Of a DNA stretch of 64,000 bases, positions 8,834 through 18,134 are shown piece after piece. The number at the start of each line of letters is the position of its first letter. The stretch's first letter is position 1. The notes under the pieces are model-generated. The model ran no database searches and was not told where the DNA came from. It was given only the letters and a program-made list of their open reading frames with translations. The stretch comes from Allohahella sp002354735 (GTDB lineage Bacteria; Pseudomonadota; Gammaproteobacteria; Pseudomonadales; Oleiphilaceae): positions 682,001 through 746,000 of the forward strand of contig NZ_CP172312.1 in NCBI RefSeq assembly GCF_047946665.1, written 5' to 3'. Made by a program: the position numbers and the translations under genes.

Positions 8834-10312
8834 ATGGCCCCGACAGGAGATAGATCGGCCATGCCACGATCCAGAAGTGAAGCCCCGCATCGGCAGCCGC
8901 GTCAGAAGACCATTCTTCGACGCACGTTGAACTACTCGCAGAAGGATGCTGTTGCATCGGCCACGATGACGGCATCGAGCGATAACTTCATCAATGCCTT
9001 TGCCATTCATCTGCATGCTTCTGCAGCGCAAATGGGCGTGCTGACAGCGCTTCCCCAGTTCTTCGGTGCCTTGATGCAGATTCTCTCAATCTGGCTGGGG
9101 CAGGTCGTACCGCGGCGCAAGCTGGTTTACAACGTGGCTATCGTCCAGTGCTGCGTCGTGGGACTGCTCGCGCTTCTGGCGCTGCCGATAGTTGCGCTTG
9201 ATGCGGATGCCTCGAAAGTGCCATGGTTAATCGGGCTGGTGGTGCTCTACCATAGCTGCCTGAATCTGATTCAGCCGCAGTGGCGCGCATGGATGGGGGA
9301 TATCGTGCCTCGACGGCGCAGGGGTGCGTTCTTTGCTGCACGTACCCGGCTCAGTATGGTTGCGTCGCTAGCCGTCTTCCTCGGTGGCGGCGCGCTGCTC
9401 ACAGGTTTCGAGAAGCTGGGTGCAATCGGTATAGGCTTTGCGGTGTTGTTTGCCATAGCCTCGACGGGCAGGGCAGCGTCCAGCTATTTTCTCTGGCGCA
9501 TGCATGATCCTTCCGATCGGAAGTACCTGCGTCACAAGCCCGGTGCCACCGTCCCGATTGTGCGTTTCGGATCTCTGAGAGACTACCTGTCGGACCGGAC
9601 TTTTCTGCACTACACGCTGTTCATCGCCGGCATGCAGGGCGTGGTGGCGATTTCTGCACCGTTCTTCGCTGTCTATATGCTCAAGACCCTTGAGCTGAGC
9701 TATCTGCAGTTTGCACTCAACAGTGTCGCGTCGGTGGCCACCCAATTCGCATTGCTCGGCTTCTGGGGGCGCTTTAGCGACAGGCATGGCAATAGGCTGG
9801 TCATGCTCATTACCAGCTGTCTGCTGCCCTTGTTGCCAGTGCTTTGGCTATTCTCTCCAGAGTACTCCTACCTCCTGCTGGTGCAGGTGATATCGGGCTT
9901 CGCCTGGAGCGGCTTTACCCTCAGTACGGCGAACTTTCTGTATGATATACGGCCGCACAAGACAAACTTTGCAGCGTATGCCGCTATTCAGCAGGCGCTT
10001 GGCGCTACGGCCGTCTTCTGCGGAGCACTGCTTGGTGGCCTATGCGTTACTTATGCCGATACCTTGATCGCGATGATGCCGGATGCTCTGCAGTTGGAGC
10101 ATGGCGTCTTCCTGGTATTCCTGATCTCCGGTTTCCTGCGTGCGTGCATCGCGCTATGGTTCATTCCCCGCTGTAAGGAGCCGCGCATACGCAAGCGTCC
10201 AGAAATGCTGCAGATCGTTTTCAGGGTTGCCCGTTTCAATCCCATCAGCGGTGTCGTACTCGACTGGCTGACAGTTACCCGCAAGCGCAAGCTGGATGAA
10301 GAGAAGGAGTAG
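8834..10312 (+). CDS. MFS transporter
   Basis: 492 residues with about twelve membrane segments, preceded by a basic N-terminal tail of about 30 residues (many Arg). The family is major facilitator superfamily; substrate unknown. An internal ATG at 8861 is a possible alternative start. It lies 5 bp after the diguanylate cyclase and 7 bp before the GH84-type glycosidase, so an amino-sugar or glycan fragment substrate is an attractive guess from context. The C-terminus is strongly basic (TRKRKLDEEKE). Confidence 0.85.
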   Translation: MAPTGDRSAMPRSRSEAPHRQPRQKTILRRTLNYSQKDAVASATMTASSDNFINAFAIHLHASAAQMGVLTALPQFFGALMQILSIWLGQVVPRRKLVYNVAIVQCCVVGLLALLALPIVALDADASKVPWLIGLVVLYHSCLNLIQPQWRAWMGDIVPRRRRGAFFAARTRLSMVASLAVFLGGGALLTGFEKLGAIGIGFAVLFAIASTGRAASSYFLWRMHDPSDRKYLRHKPGATVPIVRFGSLRDYLSDRTFLHYTLFIAGMQGVVAISAPFFAVYMLKTLELSYLQFALNSVASVATQFALLGFWGRFSDRHGNRLVMLITSCLLPLLPVLWLFSPEYSYLLLVQVISGFAWSGFTLSTANFLYDIRPHKTNFAAYAAIQQALGATAVFCGALLGGLCVTYADTLIAMMPDALQLEHGVFLVFLISGFLRACIALWFIPRCKEPRIRKRPEMLQIVFRVARFNPISGVVLDWLTVTRKRKLDEEKE

Positions 10313-10319
10313 AGCCAGG

Positions 10320-11387
10320 ATGACAACCGAGCTGGGTATCATAGAGGGATTTTACGGCAAGCCCTGGTCATGGGCCGCACGTACGACGCTGGTCAGTTTT
10401 CTCGCGCCGCACGGCTATGGCTTCTACCTGTATGCGCCGAAGACCGACGCATTTCTGCGGCGACGCTGGCAGGAGCCTCATGCGGATGATGCTTTTGCGG
10501 CGATGAAAGCCTTTGCCAGCCATTGCCGAACGCTGGGCGTCCGCTTCGGCGTAGGCTTGAGCCCCTACGAACTCTTTACGGATTTCTCGTCCGCAAGCCA
10601 GTCTGCGCTTGCCCGCAAGCTGGATAGTTTATTGAGCCTCGGGCTTGATGATCTGGCAATTCTCTTTGATGACATGCCCTCAACTCAAGCAGATCTGGCG
10701 GAGCGTCAGGTCGAAATCATGAACTGGGTGCAGTCGCGCGTGCCGGCTCAGCGGCTGTTATTCTGCCCCAGTTACTATTCGGATGATCCGGTGCTCGATC
10801 GGGTGTTCGGGCAGCGTCCGCAAGACTATCTCGAGGATCTGGGCCGGCTGCTCGATCCTGCCATCGAGGTATTCTGGACCGGGGAGGAGGTCTGTTCCCG
10901 TGAACTCTCTCCAGGACACCTACAGAGAGTGGCTGGCCAGCTCAGGCGCAAGCCCTTCCTCTGGGATAATTATCCCGTCAACGATGGCCAGCGCATGTCG
11001 CAGTTTCTGCATCTGCGATCGTTCACTGGACGGCCAGCCGCCAATGCGGAGTTCATTGCTGCGCATGCCATCAATCCGGCGCTGCAGCCAACGCTCACAT
11101 GCATACCAGCACTCACGCTGGCTGATAGCTATCGGCTTGGACAGGATTATCAATATGGGGACGCTTTCACGAGGGCCGCGACACTGGTGGTCGGCGAAGC
11201 CCTGGCGGCACAGTTGCAGCGCGATCTGCTGAGTCTGAATGACTCTGGACTGGACAGAATAGGCGTGGCCCGACTCAAGACCCTACACGACAATTACGCC
11301 GCATACGACCATCCTGCCGCCAGGGAAGTACTCGACTGGCTCGCTGGTGGCTATCGCATCAGTGATGATCTGGTGCAGACACAGTAG
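10320..11387 (+). CDS. GH84-type beta-N-acetylglucosaminidase domain protein
   Basis: 355 residues with no signal peptide. Hallmarks of the NAGidase (GH84, O-GlcNAcase-like) catalytic barrel are GIIEGFYGKPW at the N-terminus, YLYAPKTD, and the tandem acid pair in LFDDM (about residues 116-119). In GH84 that Asp pair polarises the acetamido group and acts as acid/base. Only the catalytic domain is present; no carbohydrate-binding or cohesin modules follow. The ATG at 10320 was chosen over an upstream in-frame Met because the latter lies inside the MFS gene. It is the last gene of the GGDEF-MFS-GH84 run and ends 7 bp before the convergent BrkB gene. Confidence 0.87.
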   Translation: MTTELGIIEGFYGKPWSWAARTTLVSFLAPHGYGFYLYAPKTDAFLRRRWQEPHADDAFAAMKAFASHCRTLGVRFGVGLSPYELFTDFSSASQSALARKLDSLLSLGLDDLAILFDDMPSTQADLAERQVEIMNWVQSRVPAQRLLFCPSYYSDDPVLDRVFGQRPQDYLEDLGRLLDPAIEVFWTGEEVCSRELSPGHLQRVAGQLRRKPFLWDNYPVNDGQRMSQFLHLRSFTGRPAANAEFIAAHAINPALQPTLTCIPALTLADSYRLGQDYQYGDAFTRAATLVVGEALAAQLQRDLLSLNDSGLDRIGVARLKTLHDNYAAYDHPAAREVLDWLAGGYRISDDLVQTQ

Positions 11388-11394
11388 CGCCTTC

Positions 11395-12432
11395 TTACGG
11401 CGTTTTTCCCAGGGTATCAGCCACGTGAGCCCCTCGCTGTCCCATCGGCTGCTCCGGTGAAATGGTCGAATCTTCGCCGGTCTGGTGTTCCAGCTCGGAG
11501 TTCAGCTCACCGCCGATGAGGATGATGTAAGCGGTCACGTAGAACCACATGAGCAGAATGACCACCGCGCCAAGAGACCCATAGGTTTCGTTATAGTTGG
11601 CGAAGCCTGAAACATACCAGGAAAACAGCGCGGATCCGCACAGCCATAGCAGTGTCGCAACCACTGAGCCCACAGTGACCCATCGCCATTTTGCCTTCTC
11701 TCGCGATGGTCCAAGGCGGTACATGGTCGAGAGGATGATGATGAAAAGCAGCGCGAGCAAGGGCCATCTGGCGAGCGAGAAGGCCGTCGCAACCCAGGAG
11801 CCGAAACCGATCTGTTGCAGAACGGCGGGTAGGGCGGCAACAAGCGCCAGGGCAATAATGATGAATAGAACCGATGCGATGGTCAGTGCGAAGGCCACCA
11901 GCCGAAGCATGATGAAATTGCGTGTTTCCCTTTCCTCGTAAACGATGTTCAGCGCTATCATGAGCGCCATCGTCCCTCTCATCGCGCTCACGAGCGCCAG
12001 CAGGATACTGACGACCGCGCCGATACCCAGGGCTTTCTGAGAGCCGCCCGTGAGCGCCTGCATCTGGTCGAGCATCAGCTTCCGGGCTTCCTCCGGTAGA
12101 AGGCCCATCATGCTGCTAACCTGCTGCTGGGCATCAGCAGGATCGTAGATCAGGCCATAGATCGATACGAAAGCAGCGATCGATGGAAACACGGCCAGCA
12201 GGAAGTAAAAGGCCACGCCGGCAGACACCAGCCCCAGATTGTCCTTCAGCGTTTCACTCACGACGCGGATCAGGATGTCGCGCCAGCCTTTGAGTGGTAT
12301 CTGGAGCGGCGATCTCGCAGTGCGGCCGCGCCCTTTCTCCAATACTGCTTCGTGAGGCGCAGGCTCATCGGTCTCCTGCTCAGTATCGGCATCGGGTTTA
12401 AGTATTTCGGGTGCATCGCCCGGGTGGCTCAT
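11395..12432 (-). CDS. YihY/BrkB family membrane protein
   Basis: About 345 residues from the ATG at 12432, which has an AAGGAG Shine-Dalgarno 8 bp upstream. The frame stays open to 12504 without a good ribosome site. An acidic N-terminal cytoplasmic tail of about 55 residues is followed by six membrane segments of the YihY/virulence factor BrkB family, including LGLVSAGVAFYFLLAVFPS and the GAVVILLMWFYVTAYIILIG region. Once called RNase BN by mistake, the family has no settled function. It is convergent with the GH84-type gene and divergent from the GNAT-nitrilase gene. Confidence 0.87.
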   Translation of the reverse strand: MSHPGDAPEILKPDADTEQETDEPAPHEAVLEKGRGRTARSPLQIPLKGWRDILIRVVSETLKDNLGLVSAGVAFYFLLAVFPSIAAFVSIYGLIYDPADAQQQVSSMMGLLPEEARKLMLDQMQALTGGSQKALGIGAVVSILLALVSAMRGTMALMIALNIVYEERETRNFIMLRLVAFALTIASVLFIIIALALVAALPAVLQQIGFGSWVATAFSLARWPLLALLFIIILSTMYRLGPSREKAKWRWVTVGSVVATLLWLCGSALFSWYVSGFANYNETYGSLGAVVILLMWFYVTAYIILIGGELNSELEHQTGEDSTISPEQPMGQRGAHVADTLGKTP

Positions 12433-12594
12433 GTAATCGGCTCCTTGATCTGCAAGCGGTCGTGATCTATCGAGATACGTAGGGCGCTCGCTGGCCAGAC
12501 CCATGGACCTTCGCCGACGTTTCCTGTTTGCGCCCGCCTGCGGCTCAGCCCATACTCGAAGCCAATCTATTTCAGTTTCCGCTAGAGGTCAGTC

Positions 12595-14199
12595 ATGACG
12601 CCACCGTTTACCGACACCAGTCAGCACCTCATGCTGCGCAATGCCACCCTGCGCGATGTGCCGGCTATCATCAAACTGAGCCGACGGGTCTATGAAGGCA
12701 CCGGGATGTACGGTTATACGGAAGGCCCCCTAATTGGCCAGATTAATACATTTCCTGAAGGGCAGTTCGTTGCCGTACTCGCTGAAAGCAGCGACGCCAA
12801 AGCTGCCGAGGGTGCGGACGAAGTCGTAGTAGGCTATTGCGCAACCTTCATGGTTGAAGGTGATGTCGCACTCAAGCCCCATACCTGGACGGAGATTACC
12901 GGCAACGGCTATGCCTCACGACACGACCCGGAGGGAGACTGGCTCTACGGCATGGAAGTCTGTGTCGATCCGGATTACCGCGGCTATCGCATTGGGCAAC
13001 GGCTTTACAATGAGCGCAAGCATCTGTGTGAGTCACTTGGTCTACAGGGCGTCGTGTTCGCCGGACGGCTGCCTACACTGAGCCGGCGTCTGAAGAAATT
13101 CAAGACCGTCGAAGCCTATGTCGATGCTGTACTGCAGAAGAAGCAGCGCGACCCTGTGCTGTCGTTCCAGCTACATAATGGCTTCGAACTTCACGGCATC
13201 ATTCCGCACTATCTCGACGCTGACCATGCCTCACTGGGCCATGGCATGCATATGGTCTGGCGAAATCCGAAGGTGGCTCGTCACGAAGACCATGAGAAAC
13301 GAAAGCGTTACGGCAAACGGCAACAGAATACGGTTCGGATTGGTACGGTTCAGTATCAGCAGCGACCAGTCGCTTCGTTTGAAGAGTTCAGCGAAATTGT
13401 CCGGTACTTCGTGGACGTCGTATCGACCTACAAGGGCGACTTCGTCGTGTTTCCCGAGCTCTTCACGCTACAGCTACTGTCGATCGAGCAGGAAAAGGCC
13501 TCACCAGCTGCAGCCATCCAGGCCGTAACGAAGTATGCCGAGGCCTACCGAGGGCTTATGCGCGATCTGGCGCTGCGCTATAACATCAACATTATTGGCG
13601 GCTCCACGCCGGTCATGGCGGACAACGGTGGCGTCTGCAATATGGCCTATGTGTTTCTGAGGGACGGACAGGTTTTCGAACAGCCGAAAATTCATCCCAC
13701 ACCGAACGAAGCCTACTGGTGGAACATCACAGGTGGAAATCGGGTCACGGCAATCGAGACCGACTGTGGCCCCATCGGTGTGCTGATCTGCTACGACGCC
13801 GAATTCCCGGAGCTGACCAGACACCTCGTCGACCAGGGTATTCAGATCCTCTTCGTACCGTTCTGCACCGATGAGCGGCAGAGTTATCTACGCGTTCGCT
13901 ATTGTTGCCAGGCGAGGGCGGTGGAGAACCAGCTCTACGTTGTCATGTCAGGCAACGTTGGCAACCTGCCGAATGTACCGAACATGGAGTTGCAGTACGG
14001 CCAGAGTTGCATTCTTACGCCTTGTGATTTTCCTTTCGCGCGTGATGGTATCGCGGCCGACACGACACCGAACGTTGAAACTGTTGCCTTTGCCGATCTG
14101 CGAAGTGACGTCCTGCTCACCGCCCGGAACAGCGGTACAGTCAAGAACCTGCAGGATCGCAGGCACGATCTCTATAACGTTCAATGGAGGGGCAAATGA
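12595..14199 (+). CDS. Bifunctional GNAT acetyltransferase / carbon-nitrogen hydrolase
   Basis: 534 residues. The N-terminal GNAT fold (about 12-225) contains the acetyl-CoA loop region VDPDYRGYRIGQRLYNER. The C-terminal nitrilase-superfamily domain (about 250-530) has its catalytic triad visible: Glu in VVFPELF, Lys in QPKIHPTP and Cys399 in LICYDAEFPE. Such fusions are widespread in proteobacteria, but the substrate is generally unassigned; an amidase of an N-acylated metabolite is plausible. It lies upstream of ku with a 198-bp hairpin-rich gap, so is probably a separate transcription unit. Confidence 0.92.
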   Translation: MTPPFTDTSQHLMLRNATLRDVPAIIKLSRRVYEGTGMYGYTEGPLIGQINTFPEGQFVAVLAESSDAKAAEGADEVVVGYCATFMVEGDVALKPHTWTEITGNGYASRHDPEGDWLYGMEVCVDPDYRGYRIGQRLYNERKHLCESLGLQGVVFAGRLPTLSRRLKKFKTVEAYVDAVLQKKQRDPVLSFQLHNGFELHGIIPHYLDADHASLGHGMHMVWRNPKVARHEDHEKRKRYGKRQQNTVRIGTVQYQQRPVASFEEFSEIVRYFVDVVSTYKGDFVVFPELFTLQLLSIEQEKASPAAAIQAVTKYAEAYRGLMRDLALRYNINIIGGSTPVMADNGGVCNMAYVFLRDGQVFEQPKIHPTPNEAYWWNITGGNRVTAIETDCGPIGVLICYDAEFPELTRHLVDQGIQILFVPFCTDERQSYLRVRYCCQARAVENQLYVVMSGNVGNLPNVPNMELQYGQSCILTPCDFPFARDGIAADTTPNVETVAFADLRSDVLLTARNSGTVKNLQDRRHDLYNVQWRGK

Positions 14200-14209
14200 T
14201 GCTGCGATG

Positions 14210-14370
14210 TTTACAGCCTGCCCTCGTTTCGCTGTAAATGCTACAAGCGCTCGGCACCACCGAGGGCCCATTGGGCGACGCCCGCTGATCTGATTCAAGA
14301 GCCTTCTGACCGGATTGGCTGGATATTAACCAGCAGGGCACGCTACTTGCTTTCGTGACTTCAAGTCACG
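14210..14370. promoter_or_regulatory. Hairpin-rich spacer ending in a palindrome upstream of ku
   Basis: The 198-bp gap before ku holds several inverted repeats. TTTACAGC (14210-14217) pairs with GCTGTAAA (14231-14238). CTCGG-CACCA-CCGAG lies around 14253-14267. A 17-bp perfect palindrome, CGTGACTT-C-AAGTCACG (14354-14370), is followed by TTTT only 28 bp before the ku ATG. The last could be an operator or a short attenuator-like hairpin. No canonical LexA box (CTGT-N8-ACAG) is present. Confidence 0.45.
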
Positions 14371-14397
14371 TTTTCATCACTGGCAGAAGGTACGGCT

Positions 14398-15333
14398 ATG
14401 GCGATGCGCTCTCTATGGAAAGGACAGCTCAGACTTTCTCTTGTCTCCATTGCGGTAGAGCTGTATTCAGCGACCCGCACCGGCGCAAGAGTGAGCTTCA
14501 GGCAGATTCATGAGCCGAGTGGGAAGCGAATCAAGTACGAGAAGGTAGCCGAGGGCATCGGGCCTGTAGACAAGGATGACATCGTCAAAGGCTACGAGTA
14601 CGAGAAAAATAACTATGTGCTGCTAAAGCCCGAAGAGATCGAGTCCGTCAAACTTGAATCGAAGAAAACGTTCGAACTGGTGCAGTTCGTCGAAGCCTGT
14701 GAAATTCCCCCCTTATATTTTGACAAACCTTATTACCTCGTACCCGCCGACGATCTCGCACAGGATGCCTACCGCGTTGTGCGTGACGCCTTGCGGCAGA
14801 CCAGTCGCGTCGGTATTGGCCAGATTACCTTGCGCGGTCATGAGTATCTGGCTGCCGTGAAGCCTTGCGGTGATGGGCTGCTGCTCGAAACGCTCCATTA
14901 CGCCGACGAGATTCGCAACGCAGATCCACTATTCTCTTCCATCAAGGACGAAGCCGTCTCTGAGGATCTCCTCGATGTCGCCACAGCGCTCATAGAAAAG
15001 AAAACCGCTCCCTTCGATGCAGCCACCTATAAGGACCACTACAGTGATGCGCTCAAGGCGCTGATCGCGGAAAAAATGAAGAGCAAATCCGGTAAACGTG
15101 TGCAGGAGGAAGACGAGACACCGGTCGCAGGTGGACGTCAGGATAACGTCGTAGACCTCATGGCCGCGCTCAAGAAGAGTCTTGAAGGCGCAGGAAAAGG
15201 TGGCTCGAAGACCGCCGCTGCCCGCAAGGGTCCGGCACGGAAAACCAGCAGTGGCGTCAAAAGCTCGGGGAAAACCGCGGCCAAAGCGCCTGACAAGACG
15301 CCAGCCACCAAGGCTCGAAAGAAACGGGCCTGA
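14398..15333 (+). CDS. ku: Ku DNA end-binding protein (NHEJ)
   Basis: 311 residues. The Ku core (about 1-255) forms the homodimeric ring that binds double-strand ends and recruits LigD. A C-terminal tail of about 60 residues is rich in Lys, Ala and Ser, as in extended proteobacterial Ku proteins, and probably binds DNA. Start ATG with an AGAAGG Shine-Dalgarno. It is followed 3 bp later by ligD, forming the classical two-gene non-homologous end-joining operon. Confidence 0.96.
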   Translation: MAMRSLWKGQLRLSLVSIAVELYSATRTGARVSFRQIHEPSGKRIKYEKVAEGIGPVDKDDIVKGYEYEKNNYVLLKPEEIESVKLESKKTFELVQFVEACEIPPLYFDKPYYLVPADDLAQDAYRVVRDALRQTSRVGIGQITLRGHEYLAAVKPCGDGLLLETLHYADEIRNADPLFSSIKDEAVSEDLLDVATALIEKKTAPFDAATYKDHYSDALKALIAEKMKSKSGKRVQEEDETPVAGGRQDNVVDLMAALKKSLEGAGKGGSKTAAARKGPARKTSSGVKSSGKTAAKAPDKTPATKARKKRA

Positions 15334-15336
15334 TCC

Positions 15337-18042
15337 ATGGCTGCATCTGCAAAGACACAGGCTCGCAAAGGCCCGCTCGACGGGCTGGACACTTATAACG
15401 CCAAGCGCAACTTTAGCAAGACGCGCGAGCCCGCCGGCGACCCTTCAGTGTACGGGCAAGCCAAGGCGAAGGGTGAAGCACTGCAGTTCATCGTTCAGAA
15501 GCATGCAGCCACCCGACTGCACTACGATTTCCGGCTTGAGCTGGATGGCGTGTTGCTGAGCTGGGCGGTTACCAAGGGGCCCAGTCCCGATCCTGCACAA
15601 AAGCGGCTGGCCGTCCGAACCGAGGACCATCCACTCTCTTACGCCACTTTTGAAGGCACTATTCCGAAGGGGGAATACGGTGGGGGAACGGTGATGCTCT
15701 GGGATGAGGGCAGCTGGGAGCCGGTAGGCGATCCGAAGGCTGGTCTGAAAAAGGGCAAGCTCGAGTTTCGTCTGGCCGGACAGCGCATGAAAGGCGGCTG
15801 GGTGCTCGTGCGCATGCGGGTCAAGGAAAAAACGAACCGGGAGAACTGGCTACTGATCAAGAGCCGGGATGAATTTGCGCTCGAGGATGCCGAGCAGCTT
15901 GTCGACACGCATCAAAGCAGCATCACTACCCAGCGTAGCATGGATGAAATTGCCAGAAGCGAGGATGCGCCAGCCAGCAAGTCCACATCCCGGCGTTCCC
16001 AATCCGCAAAAAGCAGCAGCGGGCAGCCAAAGAACGGCAGGCAGCGCAGCGCCTCATCATTGCCCGCCCCAGACTTCAGCAGCCCACAACTTGCGACCCT
16101 GGTTGCTTCTGCGCCAGAAGGCAGCGAATGGCTCAACGAAGCGAAGTTTGATGGGTATCGCCTGATCTGCAGTATTGGTAAACATGGTGCGCAGCGTAGT
16201 GCACGTTGCTATACCCGCTCTGGCAAGGACTGGACTGCGAAGTTCCAGACAGTCGCCGACGCTTTGTCGCAACTCGACTGCCGCTCTGCACTCATCGATG
16301 GCGAAGTCATTGCTGGTGGCAACATCGAAGGCTCCGATTTTTCAGCACTGCAGGCCGCTCTGTCGGCCAGCGAAGACGGTGCAGCCGAAGGGCTCGAATT
16401 CATGGCCTTCGATCTGCTCGAAATTGACGGCGAGGACTGGCGGGACAAGCCGCAGATCGATCGAAAGGAGAGGCTTCGCTCGCTACTACAGACACGCCCG
16501 GACAACAGCCTGATACGCTTCAGCGAACACATCGTTGGCAACGGCCCCGAAGTCTTCAAGGCGCTATGTGCGGGAGGGCGTGAGGGCATCATCGCCAAGC
16601 GGGCTTCCGCCAGCTATCGTAGTACAAGGAGCAAATCGTGGCTGAAGATAAAGTGTTCAAGGCGGCAGGAGTTCGTGATCGGTGGATTCTCCTCATCTGA
16701 CAAACCAGCAAGGCCTTTCGCTTCGCTGCTGGTTGGCAGTTATCAGGATGGACGGCTGATTTATCACGGCCGCATCGGTACAGGATTCAGCAGCGCCGTT
16801 ATGCAGGACCTGTACTCAAGGATGAAACCTCTGCTTCGGAAGACCTCACCGTTCGAAGCAGAAGTCGGGGACACAGACCCGATACCAGCCTCGATCGCGA
16901 GAAAGGCGCAGTGGCTTACGCCACGGCTTGTGGCGGAAATAGAATTTGCCGAATTGACGGATGGCGGCCATATTCGTCATGGGGTGTTTCAAGGCTTGAG
17001 GGAAGACAAGCCCGCCGCGGATGTCCAATTCGAGCGCCCAGGGCAGCCTGCTCAGACATCTGTAAAGAAGCCAGCGAGCGCAGGCCCCGGAAAAGGCCAG
17101 TCAGAGAGGGCAGCGATGAAGCAAGATTCTACCGACAGTCATGAAAAGCAGGTCGTTCAGGGCATCATCCTGACTAATCCCGACAGGATACTGTTCCCAG
17201 ACCAGGGGCTGACCAAACTCGATCTTGCACGCTATTACGAAGCGGTCGCCGAGCGGATGCTGCCGCTGGCCAGTGATTACCCACTCTCCCTGGTTCGATG
17301 TCCTTCAGGGCGCTCGTCCAGCAGCAAGAGCTGTTTTTTCCAGAAACATGCCTCGGACGGTTTCCCGGAGGCACTTCACAGCGTGCCGATTACTGAAAGC
17401 AGCGGCAAGAACAAGGATTATCTCTATCTTCAGGATACAGCGGGGCTTGTTGCGGGCGTACAGATGGGGACGCTGGAATACCATATATGGGGCTCCCGGC
17501 GTGATCGTCTTGAAAAGCCCGCCCGCCTTGTTTTTGATCTGGACCCGGATGAGGGTCTGGATTTTTCAGCCGTAAAGGAGGCCGCTGAGCTGGTTCGTGG
17601 CGGGCTGCAGGTGCTCGGTCTGGAGAGTCTTCCACTGGTCACCGGGGGCAAGGGCCTGCATGTGGTGGTGCCTCTGCGTCGGACTGCGGAATGGCCCCAG
17701 GTCACAGCGTTCGCGAAAGCATTTGCCGCGCACCTGGTGAAACAGTTTCCTGAGCGCTACACGGCCACGATGTCGAAGAAGAAACGGGTCGGAAAGCTCT
17801 TCATTGATCACTTCAGGAACGATCGCGGGTCAACTGCCATCGCGCCGTATTCAACGCGAGCCAGGGCAGGTGCGCCGGTCGCAACGCCAGTGTCGTGGAC
17901 AGAGCTGGACGGACTCGATGCGGCATCTACTTTCACGCCTGCAAAGGTTATTGAGCGACTGGCCCAGCCCGACCCATGGGCGCAATACGAGGAGCTCTCA
18001 CAGTCGATCACGAAGGAGATGCTCGCCCGCCTCGATGGTTGA
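15337..18042 (+). CDS. ligD: ATP-dependent multifunctional DNA ligase LigD
   Basis: 901 residues in the Pseudomonas order PE-LIG-POL. The 3'-phosphoesterase domain (about 35-175) carries the HYDFRLE histidine block. A linker precedes the ATP-dependent ligase domain (about 240-545), whose adenylated Lys270 lies in EAKFDG. After a second basic linker, the primase-polymerase domain (about 605-890) carries the catalytic acids in DLDPDEG. It seals and processes broken ends bound by Ku, encoded 3 bp upstream. The length is typical of the three-domain form. Confidence 0.96.
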   Translation: MAASAKTQARKGPLDGLDTYNAKRNFSKTREPAGDPSVYGQAKAKGEALQFIVQKHAATRLHYDFRLELDGVLLSWAVTKGPSPDPAQKRLAVRTEDHPLSYATFEGTIPKGEYGGGTVMLWDEGSWEPVGDPKAGLKKGKLEFRLAGQRMKGGWVLVRMRVKEKTNRENWLLIKSRDEFALEDAEQLVDTHQSSITTQRSMDEIARSEDAPASKSTSRRSQSAKSSSGQPKNGRQRSASSLPAPDFSSPQLATLVASAPEGSEWLNEAKFDGYRLICSIGKHGAQRSARCYTRSGKDWTAKFQTVADALSQLDCRSALIDGEVIAGGNIEGSDFSALQAALSASEDGAAEGLEFMAFDLLEIDGEDWRDKPQIDRKERLRSLLQTRPDNSLIRFSEHIVGNGPEVFKALCAGGREGIIAKRASASYRSTRSKSWLKIKCSRRQEFVIGGFSSSDKPARPFASLLVGSYQDGRLIYHGRIGTGFSSAVMQDLYSRMKPLLRKTSPFEAEVGDTDPIPASIARKAQWLTPRLVAEIEFAELTDGGHIRHGVFQGLREDKPAADVQFERPGQPAQTSVKKPASAGPGKGQSERAAMKQDSTDSHEKQVVQGIILTNPDRILFPDQGLTKLDLARYYEAVAERMLPLASDYPLSLVRCPSGRSSSSKSCFFQKHASDGFPEALHSVPITESSGKNKDYLYLQDTAGLVAGVQMGTLEYHIWGSRRDRLEKPARLVFDLDPDEGLDFSAVKEAAELVRGGLQVLGLESLPLVTGGKGLHVVVPLRRTAEWPQVTAFAKAFAAHLVKQFPERYTATMSKKKRVGKLFIDHFRNDRGSTAIAPYSTRARAGAPVATPVSWTELDGLDAASTFTPAKVIERLAQPDPWAQYEELSQSITKEMLARLDG

Positions 18043-18134
18043 TCCCCACCAGACTTGCAGCTTCGGCTAGTAGGGAACTACCGCAAAGCCTGTTGAATCT
18101 GCCAGAATACCAGTCCATTTCCGAGGGCTTGAGA

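Noticed and set aside
14200..14397. A LexA/SOS box before ku
   Set aside because: TTTACAGC...GCTGTAAA contains ACAG and CTGT in the wrong order and spacing for CTGT-N8-ACAG.
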